64,000 nucleotides of DNA from Hyphomicrobiales bacterium (GTDB lineage Bacteria > Pseudomonadota > Alphaproteobacteria > Rhizobiales > Beijerinckiaceae). The notes under the pieces were generated by a model. It saw nothing but the letters and a program-made list of their open reading frames with translations. It ran no database searches and had not been told where the DNA came from. The stretch lies in contig JAIXYZ010000013.1 in the NCBI GenBank assembly GCA_027489955.1, positions 186,001-250,000 on the forward strand. The letters are read 5' to 3'. This document shows, one piece after another, positions 42,398-49,935 of this stretch (position 1 is the stretch's first letter; every line of letters starts with the position of its first letter). The translations under genes were made by a program, and so were the position numbers.

Positions 42398-43392
42398 CAG
42401 GCCGGCCCGCCGGCCCGCTCGTCGCGCTCACGCGGCAGCGGCGGGGGCGGTGCGGCGCCGATCCGCTCGCCCACGAGGTAGAGCGGCCGACGCTTCACCT
42501 CGGCGAAGATCCGCCCGACATAGGACCCGATGACCCCCAGCGAGATGAGCTGGATGCCGGAGAAGAACATCACCGACACGATGATCGAGGGGAAGCCCGG
42601 CAGGTCCGAGCCGAAGAAGAGCGTCCTGAGGAAGAAGTACAGCGCGGTCAGGATCGAGATCGCCGAGATCAGGAAGCCGAGATAGGTGGAGACCTTGAGC
42701 GGCACGGTGGAGAACGACGCGATGCCGTCGAAGGCGAAGCGGAACAGCTTGCCGAAGCTCCACTTGGTCTGCCCGAACAGCCTGTCCTCGACGATGAAGG
42801 GCACGCCGATCGAGGGATAGCCGATCCAGGCATACAGCCCCTTGGAGAAGCGTGCCCGCTCCCCCATCGCCCGCAGCGCGTCCACGCCCTGCCGGTCGAT
42901 GAGCCGGAAATCGCCCGCGCCCTCCGGCAGCGGCGTCTCGCCGAAGGAATCGAAGAGCCGGTAGAAGGCCCGGGCGAAGGCCCGCTTCAGGGCGCTTTCG
43001 CCGTTCCGGTCGGTGCGCTGGCCATAGACCATGACGTAGCCCTCGCGCCATTTGGCGACGAATTCGGCGATGGTGGCGGGCGGGTGCTGCAGGTCCGCGT
43101 CCATGATGACGACCGCCTGTCCGCGGGCATGGTCGATGCCGGCGGCGATGGCGATCTCCTTGCCGAAATTGCGGCTGAGCGACACGGCGCGGAAGCGCCC
43201 GTCCTCGCCGTTGATCTGCCGCAGGCCGGCGAGCGTGCCGTCCCGGCTGCCGTCGTTGACGAACACGACCTCCCAGCGGTCGGTCAGCCGGTCGAGCACG
43301 GGGACGAGCCGCTCGCGCAGGGGCCGCAGGTTGTCCGCCTCGTTGTAGACGGGCACCACAACGGAGATTTCGGGGGAATCGGCTGCCGGCAC
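42397..43392 (-). CDS. GT2 family membrane glycosyltransferase (polyprenol-phosphate sugar type)
   Basis: A 331-residue GT-A glycosyltransferase: nucleotide-sugar entry ISVVVPVYNEADNLRPL, VNDGSRDGTL, the metal motif MDADLQHPP and the QTKWSFGKL acceptor loop, then two C-terminal membrane helices (about 235-255 and 270-295). The layout matches GtrB/YfdH enzymes that move glucose to undecaprenyl phosphate, or dolichol-phosphate-mannose synthase-like enzymes. The start is GTG at 43392, decided by GGAGG 7 nt upstream; no good ATG exists near the conserved N terminus. It is coupled to murJ. Confidence 0.9.
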   Translation of the reverse strand: MPAADSPEISVVVPVYNEADNLRPLRERLVPVLDRLTDRWEVVFVNDGSRDGTLAGLRQINGEDGRFRAVSLSRNFGKEIAIAAGIDHARGQAVVIMDADLQHPPATIAEFVAKWREGYVMVYGQRTDRNGESALKRAFARAFYRLFDSFGETPLPEGAGDFRLIDRQGVDALRAMGERARFSKGLYAWIGYPSIGVPFIVEDRLFGQTKWSFGKLFRFAFDGIASFSTVPLKVSTYLGFLISAISILTALYFFLRTLFFGSDLPGFPSIIVSVMFFSGIQLISLGVIGSYVGRIFAEVKRRPLYLVGERIGAAPPPPLPRERDERAGGPA

Positions 43393-43481
43393 GGATGCGC
43401 CTCCAGAACGTGGTGATGGCGTTGTGGCCGCGTGCCCGGCGGAAGGCAAGCGTGGGCATCGCGGCCCTCCGTCACCGGCGA

Positions 43482-43497
43482 GCGCAGCGAGGGAAGG
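43482..43497 (+). repeat. Short repeat copy 1 flanking the ChbG gene
   Basis: GCGCAGCGAGGGAAGG closely matches (14 of 16) the sequence at 44511-44526, on the other side of the ChbG/HpnK gene. It lies in the 242-nt divergent gap between the GT2 and ChbG genes, in which I see no other feature. Such GCG-rich motifs often belong to dispersed intergenic elements in Rhizobiales. Confidence 0.4.
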
Positions 43498-43634
43498 GGA
43501 GCAAGGTGCGCCGGTCATTGCGGGCGGCGGCTGCCCCCATCCCCCGTCCGCCCGCCCGGCTTCGCCGCTCCGGCCGGACACGACGGCCATGCCCCGCCTT
43601 ATCCCCGCCGTGCGAAGCGGCTATGCAGGGGCTC

Positions 43635-44483
43635 ATGAGCAAGCCCATCATCCTCTGCGCCGACGACTACGCCATGACGCCGGGCGTCAGCCGCGGCATC
43701 CTCGCCCTCGTGGAGGCGGACAGGCTCTCGGCCGCAGGGTGCATGACGAACCGCCCGCACTGGGCCGAATGGGGTCCGCGCCTGCTGGCCCATCGCGGAA
43801 GGGCGGGCATTGGCCTGCATCTCAACCTGACCCTGGGCGAGCCGCTGGGACCGATGCCGAAAGTGGCGCCTTCGGGCGTCCTGCCCGCCTTGGCCGACAT
43901 CGCCCGCGCAGGCCTGTCGGGCGCCGCCGCCTTCGCCGAGATTCGGGCGGAGATCGGCCGCCAGGTCGACCGGTTCGCGGAGGTGGCCGGCTCGCCCCCA
44001 GACTTCATTGACGGGCACCAGCACGTTCACGTCCTCCCGGGCGTCCGCCGCGCGCTGTTTGGCGTGCTGCAGGAGCGCGGCCTCACCGGCGAACACCTGT
44101 GGCTGCGCGATCCGCGCGAAGCGCTGCCGACGATCCAGGCCCGCCGGGTCGCGGCGGGGAAGGCGGCCGTGGTCGCTGGCCTGTCCGCGGGCTTCGGGGC
44201 GCAGGCGCGCCGGCGCGGCTTTGCCACCAATCGCGGCTTTGCCGGCTTCTCGCCCTTCGATCCGTCCCGCGATTACGGCGCGGACTTCGCGACCTATTTG
44301 GAACGGCCCGGTCCGGCCCATCTGGTCATGTGCCATCCGGGGGAGGTCGACGACGAACTGAGAGGCCTCGACCCCGTGGTCGAGACAAGGGAGCGGGAGC
44401 TTGCCTTCCTGGCCTCGGGGGCCTTCCCGGCGCTGCTGGCGGCCAGGGGCATGCGGCTGGCATCGAGGCCTGCGACGCCCTAG
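43635..44483 (+). CDS. ChbG/HpnK (YdjC) family carbohydrate deacetylase
   Basis: A 282-residue metal-dependent deacetylase-fold protein. The metal-binding residues are the Asp pair in LCADDYAMTPGVSRGI, the His in GLHLNLTLGEPL, and DGHQHVHVLP; a late MCHPGEVDDEL motif is typical. Related enzymes remove N-acetyl groups from chito-oligosaccharides (ChbG) or from hopanoid-linked glucosamine (HpnK); the substrate here is undetermined. ATG 43635 is preferred, with CAGGGG upstream; an ATG at 43623 is also in frame. It is divergent from the GT2 gene, suggesting a glycolipid link. Confidence 0.9.
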   Translation: MSKPIILCADDYAMTPGVSRGILALVEADRLSAAGCMTNRPHWAEWGPRLLAHRGRAGIGLHLNLTLGEPLGPMPKVAPSGVLPALADIARAGLSGAAAFAEIRAEIGRQVDRFAEVAGSPPDFIDGHQHVHVLPGVRRALFGVLQERGLTGEHLWLRDPREALPTIQARRVAAGKAAVVAGLSAGFGAQARRRGFATNRGFAGFSPFDPSRDYGADFATYLERPGPAHLVMCHPGEVDDELRGLDPVVETRERELAFLASGAFPALLAARGMRLASRPATP

Positions 44484-44510
44484 CCGGGCAATCGTGTCTC
44501 ATCCGTGTGC

Positions 44511-44526
44511 GCGAAGCGAGGGAGGG
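44511..44526 (+). repeat. Short repeat copy 2 flanking the ChbG gene
   Basis: GCGAAGCGAGGGAGGG, the second copy of the repeat at 43482-43497 with two mismatches, lying just after the ChbG/HpnK stop. Confidence 0.4.
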
Positions 44527-44572
44527 ATCGAGGGCAACGCCAGCCATCTCCCTCCACGCGCGGCTTTTCTGG

Positions 44573-44607
44573 ATCCCCTTACCGGCGCGTTCCGCGCCGC
44601 CGGGGAT
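44573..44607. repeat. REP-like palindromic element
   Basis: ATCCCC (44573-44578) pairs with GGGGAT (44602-44607), and inside it CGGCGCG (44583-44589) pairs with CGCGCCG (44593-44599). The framing CTGG...GATGACA context resembles dispersed intergenic palindromes common in Alphaproteobacteria. It lies in the 201-nt gap between ChbG and sodB, which otherwise holds only a short repeat and the sodB terminator. Confidence 0.45.
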
Positions 44608-44637
44608 GACACTCAAGGAATGGATCGAAAACGAAAA

Positions 44638-44657
44638 CGGGGCCCGGACGGGCCCCG
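44638..44657 (-). terminator. Rho-independent terminator of sodB
   Basis: CGGGGCCC (44638-44645) pairs with GGGCCCCG (44650-44657) around 4 nt. Read on the minus strand it is followed by TTTTCGTTTTCG, a T-rich tail, and it lies 28 nt past the sodB stop. Confidence 0.8.
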
Positions 44658-44684
44658 CTTCCAACGCTTCCGATGCCGGACGGC

Positions 44685-45284
44685 TTACTTCGCCGCCGCG
44701 TCGTAGAGCTCCTCGACGTACTCCCAGTTCACCAGGTCGTCGAGGAAGGCCTTGAGATAGTCGGGCCGGCGGTTGCGATAGTCGATGTAGTAGGAGTGCT
44801 CCCACACGTCGACGCCCAGGATCGGGGTCGCGCCATGGACCAGCGGGCTCTCGCCGTTCGGCGTCTTGGACACCTCGAGCTTGCCGTTCTTGACCGAGAG
44901 CCAGGCCCAGCCGGAGCCGAACTGGCCGACGCCGGCGGCGATGAAGTCTTCCTTGAACTTGGCGACCGAGCCGAGGTCCTCGGTGATCTTCTTCTCGAGC
45001 TTTCCGGGAAGCGCGCCGCCGCCCTTGGGCTTCATCCACTTCCAGAAATGGAGGTGGTTGTAGTGTTGCCCGGCATTGTTGAAGAGCGCCTGGTTCTTCC
45101 CGTAGGAGCCCTTGACGATCTCCTCCAGGCTCTTGCCCTCGAACTCCGTGCCCTTCAGCAGGTTGTTGCCGTTGTTCACGTAAGCCAGGTGGTGCTTGTC
45201 GTGATGGTACTCCAGCGTCTCCCGCGACATGTAGGGCTGGAGCGCGTCATGCGCGTACGGCAGGTCGGGAAGGGTGAAGCTCAT
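44685..45284 (-). CDS. sodB: Superoxide dismutase (Fe-type or cambialistic)
   Basis: Converts superoxide to oxygen and peroxide. The 199-residue Fe/Mn SOD has metal ligands H in EYHHDKHHLAYV, H in NHLHFWKWM, and D and H in GVDVWEHSYYIDY. The FNNAGQHYNH segment places a Gln as in iron-type enzymes, so Fe or cambialistic use is favoured over strict Mn. A strong AGGAGAGATCGCG site precedes the ATG. A single-gene transcript is likely given the terminator behind it. Confidence 0.96.
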   Translation of the reverse strand: MSFTLPDLPYAHDALQPYMSRETLEYHHDKHHLAYVNNGNNLLKGTEFEGKSLEEIVKGSYGKNQALFNNAGQHYNHLHFWKWMKPKGGGALPGKLEKKITEDLGSVAKFKEDFIAAGVGQFGSGWAWLSVKNGKLEVSKTPNGESPLVHGATPILGVDVWEHSYYIDYRNRRPDYLKAFLDDLVNWEYVEELYDAAAK

Positions 45285-45405
45285 CGCGATCTCTCCTGGT
45301 TGTCAGGCCGTCGCCGGATGCAGGCGGGCCGTTGAGGGAAAATTCGGGCCTGGGCAGGTAGTTAAGTGCGAACCGCTTCCGTGGCAATGGAAGGGAACCG
45401 ATTCG

Positions 45406-45433
45406 TTGCTCGCGCATTCAGCGCTGATAGACT
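45406..45433 (+). promoter_or_regulatory. Putative promoter of the 45459 gene
   Basis: TTGCTC (45406-45411) and TAGACT (45428-45433), spaced by 16 nt, lie 25 nt upstream of the ATG in the divergent gap with sodB. Confidence 0.35.
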
Positions 45434-45458
45434 GCCGCTTCGGCAAAGGAAGGGCACC

Positions 45459-46418
45459 ATGCTGACGACGATCCTTGGTCTTGGCGTGGCGATGATCGTC
45501 GCGGGCCTGTACTTCGTTTACGCCGGCTTCGACTACATCATGCTTGAGCGCGGCTGGACGATGGTCATCGCCGGTACGACGCTCGGCTCCGCCGGCGCCG
45601 TCCTCGTCGGTCTCTGGACGCTGGCGCGCGAGGTCCGCGCCCTGCGCGGCGGGCATGCCCCCCTTGCGCGGGAAGCCGATGCCGCTCCGCTTGCCGATGT
45701 TCGCGCGGAGCCCGTCGCGGACGCCCCGATTTCCGCGCCCTCCGCTGCCGCCGCCTCGCTCGCCCCCGTCGGCGCCGGGCTCGCGGCCGCCGCCGTCGCC
45801 GAAGCCGCGACCGAGACGCTGGTCGCCGAGACCGAGACCGAGATCGCCAGGGACGAGAGCATCGACGACGCCTCCGCCGATGACGGGGTCGAGGGTAAGG
45901 AGCCGCCCGCGGCCGAAAGTCCGTCCGGCCCGACGGACATGACGGCGACGCGCCCGGTCGGCGAGCCGGAAGTGCCGGTCGAGACGACCGCCGAGACATC
46001 CGCCCGCGAATTCACGCTCGATGCGATCGGCGCGCCGCTCGGCGAGCCTTCCGCGGAGAGCGAAAGCCGGTCGGCTCCGCCGCTCGATGTCCGCCCGAGC
46101 CGGGACGAGCCGGAGGCGGACATCCCGCCGCTGCGGATCGACGAGGATCTGACCGTGTCGGACCTTCTGGGCACGCGGCCCTCGCCCATGCCGGACGAGC
46201 CCGCCCCCCCGTCCGAGCCGGCGGTCGAGCCTGCATCCCCCGCCTTCGACGTGCCGACCGTGGTCGGCAGCTATGCGTCGGGCGGCCACACCTACGTGAT
46301 GTTCTCGGACGGTTCGATCGAGGCGGAGACGCCGGAAGGCGTCTTCAAATTCGGCTCGCTCGACGAATTGAAGGCCTTCATCGCCTCGGGCGAAGCACGG
46401 CCCGAGCCCGTTACCTGA
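45459..46418 (+). CDS. Membrane-anchored hypothetical protein with acidic linker
   Basis: A 319-residue protein I do not recognise. Residues 1-60 hold two membrane helices (about 4-24 and 32-55), followed by a long low-complexity linker rich in Ala, Pro, Glu and Asp (about 70-270). The last 45 residues, VVGSYASGGHTYVMFSDGSI through FGSLDELKAFIASG, look like a small folded domain. The layout suggests a membrane anchor, a flexible spacer and a C-terminal binding domain. AGGAAGG lies just before the ATG. It ends 8 nt inside the convergent isochorismatase gene. Confidence 0.75.
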   Translation: MLTTILGLGVAMIVAGLYFVYAGFDYIMLERGWTMVIAGTTLGSAGAVLVGLWTLAREVRALRGGHAPLAREADAAPLADVRAEPVADAPISAPSAAAASLAPVGAGLAAAAVAEAATETLVAETETEIARDESIDDASADDGVEGKEPPAAESPSGPTDMTATRPVGEPEVPVETTAETSAREFTLDAIGAPLGEPSAESESRSAPPLDVRPSRDEPEADIPPLRIDEDLTVSDLLGTRPSPMPDEPAPPSEPAVEPASPAFDVPTVVGSYASGGHTYVMFSDGSIEAETPEGVFKFGSLDELKAFIASGEARPEPVT

Positions 46419-46965
46419 TCAGCGCGAGCACGTCCCTGAAAGCGGGATCGTCGGCGCGTCCCAGCCATTCGAACAGCGCCATCTCGACCGTGACCAGCCC
46501 GATCCCGGCATCGCGGGCGCGGTCGAGCGCGACATCGCGGTCGCGCCCATGGCGGCTTCCCAACGCATCGACCGCCAGCAGGGTGCGATAGCCCCGGGCT
46601 GCGGCATCGAGCGCCGATTGCAGCACGCAGACATGGGCTTCCGTGCCGCACACGATCAGCGTGTCGCGGCCCGCGATCCGCAGGCCCTCCAGCCGCATGA
46701 CGAGGTCCTCCGCGCCGAAACAGGAGAACGAGGTCTTGGGCAGGATCGCGGCCTCAGGACCGGCCGCCTCGATCACCTCGGGCAGGGTGCGTCCGATCTT
46801 GTCGGCGCAGTGCTCGCTGATCGTCGCAGGCACCCCCAGCCTCGCCGCTCCCGAAAGCAGCACGCGGGCCCGTCGCGCCACAGCCTCGCCGTCCGCCACG
46901 GCCGGCACGAGGCGCGCCTGCAGGTCGACCGCAAGAACCTGGCAGCGGGCCCGGCGCAGGATCAT
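46411..46965 (-). CDS. Isochorismatase-like cysteine hydrolase
   Basis: A 184-residue isochorismatase-fold protein. The catalytic triad is visible: Asp in LAVDLQARLVPAV, Lys in ILPKTSFSCFG, and the nucleophile Cys in CGTEAHVCVLQSALDA. This group includes nicotinamidases and unassigned hydrolases such as YcaC; the substrate is unknown. It overlaps the oligopeptidase B gene by 4 nt (ATGA), so it is the second gene of a two-gene unit. Confidence 0.9.
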   Translation of the reverse strand: MILRRARCQVLAVDLQARLVPAVADGEAVARRARVLLSGAARLGVPATISEHCADKIGRTLPEVIEAAGPEAAILPKTSFSCFGAEDLVMRLEGLRIAGRDTLIVCGTEAHVCVLQSALDAAARGYRTLLAVDALGSRHGRDRDVALDRARDAGIGLVTVEMALFEWLGRADDPAFRDVLALIR

Positions 46966-49067
46966 GCTCGCGCTTCCTCCAGCCCGACGGCAGCGAGCGC
47001 GAAGGCGAAGACGAGCGCCACCTCCTTGAGATGGTCGAAACGGCCGGACGCTCCGCCATGGCCGGCCGCCATGTTTGTGCGCAGCAGGACCGGCCCGCCG
47101 CCGGTCATGATCGCGCGCAGCCGGGCAACCCATTTCGCCGGCTCCCAGTACGTGACCCGCGGGTCCGACAGGCCGCCCATGGCGAGGATCGCGGGATAGG
47201 CCTGCGGCCGCACATTGTCGTACGGCGAGTAGGACAGGATCGAATCGAACGCCGCCTTGTCGGTGGCCGGATTGCCCCATTCGGGCCATTCCGGAGGCGT
47301 CAGCGGCAGCTCGGCGTCCAGCATCGTGTTCATGACGTCGACGAAGGGCACGTCGGCGACGATGGCCGCGAAGAGCTCCGGCGCCATGTTGGCGACCGCG
47401 CCCATCAGCATGCCGCCCGCGCTTCCGCCATGGGCGACGATGCGGCCGGGGCGGGTGTAGCCGGCCTCGCAGAGTGCGCGCCCGACCGCCACGAAATCCT
47501 TGAACGTGTTGGGCTTCTTCTCGCGCTTGCCGTCCTTGTACCAGCGCCAGCCGCGCTCGGTCCCGCCGCGCACATGGGCGATGGCATAGACGAAGCCCCG
47601 GTCCACCAGGGAAAACGGGTTCGTGCGGAAATTGGCCGAAATCGCCGTGCCGTAGGAGCCGTAGCCGTACAGCAGGCACGGCGCGGACCCGTCCAGAGCG
47701 ATGTCGCGCCGGTGCAGAACGGAGACGGGGACGAGTTCCCCGTCATGGGACGGCACCATCAGCCGCCGCGTGACGTAGCGGGCCGGATCGTGACCGGAGG
47801 GCACATCCTGCCGCTTGCGCAGGGTGCGGGTCCGGCTTTCCATGTCGTAGTCGTAGATCTCGGCCGGCGTCGTCATGGACGAATAGCCGAAACGCAGGAC
47901 CGTCGTGTCGAAGGCAAAGCCCGGCAGCAGCCAGAGCGAATAGGTCTCCTCGTCGAAGGCGATCTCGTGCTCGGCGCCGTCGGACAGGCGGCGCACCACG
48001 ATCCGCGGCCGCGCATCCTCGCGCTCCAGGCGCACGAGGTGGTCGCGGAACACCACGTGCGAGACGATCATCGTGCCGGGACGATGGGGCACGATATCGG
48101 TCCAGCGGGAACGGGACGTGTCGGCGAGCGGCGCGGCGACGATCTTGCCGTCCTCCGCGCCGTCGGCATTGGTCTTCAGGATCAGCCTGTCGCCATGATG
48201 CTCGACGCTGTAGCGCAGTTCGGGCTCCCGGGCCGCGACGAGCCGGGGCCTGGCGTCGGCGTCGTCCAGATCGAGCAGGTAGACCTCGCTCGTCTCGTGG
48301 TCCGCCACCACGATCGTGCCGTATCGGCCCGACTGGGTGAGGTCCACGTCGACGAAATGGCCCGGATCGGTGGCCTCGAACACCAGGACGTCGGAGGCCG
48401 TTGCGGTCCCAACGCGGTGGCGCATGACGCGCGAGGGCCGGTGGTTGTCGTCGAGGACTACGTAGTAGAACGCGCGCGAATCCCGGCTCCAGACGATGGA
48501 CCCCTCCGCCTGGCCGATGGACAGCGGCGCGTCGGCGCCGGTCGACAGGTCGCGCAGGCGGATCGTGTAGTATTCGGAGCCCGTGTCGTCGATGCTCCAG
48601 GCCAGCAGGGCATGGTCGGGCGAATGGGCCGCATCGCCCAGGTCGAAATAGTCCCGGTCCTGCGCCAGGGCGGCGCAGTCGAGCAGCACCTCGGCGGGGC
48701 CGTTCGCGCCGCGGGTCCGGCAGACCTGCGGATGCTCGGCGCCCTCTTCGTACCGGGTGAAATAGGCATAGGCGCCGTCCGCCTCGGGCACGCTGGAATC
48801 GTCCTCGCGGATGCGGGCGCGCATCTCGCGCACCAGCCGCCGCCTCAGGCCGCCGAGCGGCTTCAGGACCGCCTCCGTGTAGGCGTTCTCGGCCTTCAGA
48901 TGCGCGCGCAGGTCGGCGGGCAGCCTGCGCGGCGATTTCAGCACCTCCTTCCAGTTCGGCGCCTTGAGCCAGGCGTACTCGTCCCGTAGCCGCACGCCGT
49001 GGAGCAGGGTCTCCGTCGGGCGCGGCGGGGCGGGCGGAGGCGGAGCGGGCGGGGATAGGAAAGGCAT
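46962..49067 (-). CDS. Oligopeptidase B (S9A prolyl oligopeptidase family)
   Basis: A 701-residue serine peptidase cutting short peptides, in this subgroup usually after Arg or Lys. A beta-propeller (about 75-410) precedes the alpha/beta hydrolase domain. The catalytic Ser is in HGGSAGGMLMGA, the Asp in the NMGLSDPRV-like MGGLSDPRV, and the His in AAGHGGASGRFD. LYGYGSYG and HVRGGTERGWRWYKDGK match PtrB. ATG at 49067 is used in preference to an upstream start at 49112. No signal peptide is seen, so it is probably cytoplasmic. Confidence 0.93.
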   Translation of the reverse strand: MPFLSPPAPPPPAPPRPTETLLHGVRLRDEYAWLKAPNWKEVLKSPRRLPADLRAHLKAENAYTEAVLKPLGGLRRRLVREMRARIREDDSSVPEADGAYAYFTRYEEGAEHPQVCRTRGANGPAEVLLDCAALAQDRDYFDLGDAAHSPDHALLAWSIDDTGSEYYTIRLRDLSTGADAPLSIGQAEGSIVWSRDSRAFYYVVLDDNHRPSRVMRHRVGTATASDVLVFEATDPGHFVDVDLTQSGRYGTIVVADHETSEVYLLDLDDADARPRLVAAREPELRYSVEHHGDRLILKTNADGAEDGKIVAAPLADTSRSRWTDIVPHRPGTMIVSHVVFRDHLVRLEREDARPRIVVRRLSDGAEHEIAFDEETYSLWLLPGFAFDTTVLRFGYSSMTTPAEIYDYDMESRTRTLRKRQDVPSGHDPARYVTRRLMVPSHDGELVPVSVLHRRDIALDGSAPCLLYGYGSYGTAISANFRTNPFSLVDRGFVYAIAHVRGGTERGWRWYKDGKREKKPNTFKDFVAVGRALCEAGYTRPGRIVAHGGSAGGMLMGAVANMAPELFAAIVADVPFVDVMNTMLDAELPLTPPEWPEWGNPATDKAAFDSILSYSPYDNVRPQAYPAILAMGGLSDPRVTYWEPAKWVARLRAIMTGGGPVLLRTNMAAGHGGASGRFDHLKEVALVFAFALAAVGLEEARA

Positions 49068-49200
49068 GTGTGGTGCTGTCTTCTTCAAGCTGTGGCGGCA
49101 AGCAGAGTGCAATAGAGGTGCGATTTCGTTTACCGGTCCGGACGAGGTCTTGCACCCAATTTCATAGCTGACGTTAGGTCACTATTGCGGAGAAGACGCA

Positions 49201-49218
49201 CTTCCCGTATTCGGGAAG
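49201..49218. repeat. Inverted repeat upstream of mucR
   Basis: CTTCCCG (49201-49207) and CGGGAAG (49212-49218) are perfect 7-bp arms around TATT. It lies in the 278-nt divergent gap between the oligopeptidase B and mucR genes, about 127 nt from the mucR ATG. The same gap is unusually AT-rich near TTGCACCCAATTTCATAG, where the mucR promoter may lie. Confidence 0.5.
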
Positions 49219-49345
49219 CATTCGCGCGGTCCTGATTCCTCCCCGGCAATCTGCGTTCCGTGTTCGAGGCCTGTAATAAGGAAATCAATTCCCGCCCCAG
49301 ATGTCTCGAACACTGGCTGGCGCAACCTGGAGAGGCACAACGCTC

Positions 49346-49780
49346 ATGGCGGACCAGAACGCGACGACGAACTTCATCGACCTGACGGTCGAGATCGTCT
49401 CGGCCTATGTCAGCAACAACTCGGTCGCCGCCGGCGACCTGCCGGCGCTCATCGGCGACGTGCACGCCGCGCTTCAGCGCACGGTCAGCGGAGTGGTGGA
49501 GACCCAGCCGGAGGTTCTGAAGCCCGCCGTGCCGGTGAAGAAGTCCGTGACGGCGGACTACATCATCTGCCTGGAGGACGGGAAGAAGTTCAAGTCGCTG
49601 AAGCGGCACCTGCGCACCCAGTACAACATGACGCCCGAGCAGTACCGCGAGAAGTGGGGCCTTGCCGCCGACTATCCCATGGTCGCGCCGAACTATGCCG
49701 AGGCCCGTTCGCGCCTCGCCAAGGAGATGGGCCTGGGCCAGCAGCGCCGGAAGACCGCAGGGCGCCGCCCGCGCGCCTGA
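49346..49780 (+). CDS. mucR: MucR/Ros family transcriptional regulator
   Basis: A 144-residue regulator of the MucR/Ros family, H-NS-like proteins that control exopolysaccharide, motility and surface genes in Rhizobiales. The N-terminal oligomerisation part ([18 protein letters not shown]) and the DNA-binding part ([15 protein letters not shown] to EEYREKW-like EQYREKW and [21 protein letters not shown]) are present. Zinc ligands C (CLED) and D are seen, but after RHLRT the usual second His is QY, so the zinc site is probably incomplete. ATG 49346 is chosen over an in-frame ATG at 49301. Confidence 0.93.
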   Translation: MADQNATTNFIDLTVEIVSAYVSNNSVAAGDLPALIGDVHAALQRTVSGVVETQPEVLKPAVPVKKSVTADYIICLEDGKKFKSLKRHLRTQYNMTPEQYREKWGLAADYPMVAPNYAEARSRLAKEMGLGQQRRKTAGRRPRA

Positions 49781-49810
49781 TCGCGCTGTTGCACCGGTAA
49801 ATATCGGGGA

Positions 49811-49832
49811 GGCCGCCTGCGGGCGGCCTTTT
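49811..49832 (+). terminator. mucR terminator
   Basis: GGCCGCC (49811-49817) pairs with GGCGGCC (49822-49828) around a 4-nt loop and runs into TTTT. An outer ATCGGG/CCCGAT pair (49803-49808 and 49833-49838) can extend the stem. It is 30 nt past the mucR stop. Confidence 0.8.
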
Positions 49833-49900
49833 CCCGATCCGGAAATAGGAAAAAATTCATTTTCTCTCTTGCGTGACGCTCGGCGCGGTGCTACCCGTCA

Positions 49901-49922
49901 GAATAGGATTTTTAACCTATTC
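49901..49922. repeat. AT-rich inverted repeat before the DUF6456 gene
   Basis: GAATAGG (49901-49907) and CCTATTC (49916-49922) are perfect 7-bp arms with an ATTTTTAA spacer. It ends directly at the AGGAGAGG ribosome site of the next gene and lies just behind mucR, which makes a MucR or other operator plausible. Confidence 0.55.
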
Positions 49923-49935
49923 AGGAGAGGCGTTC

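Noticed and set aside
47031-48989. A long plus-strand frame across oligopeptidase B
   Set aside because: It is a shadow of the complete, motif-rich peptidase gene on the other strand.
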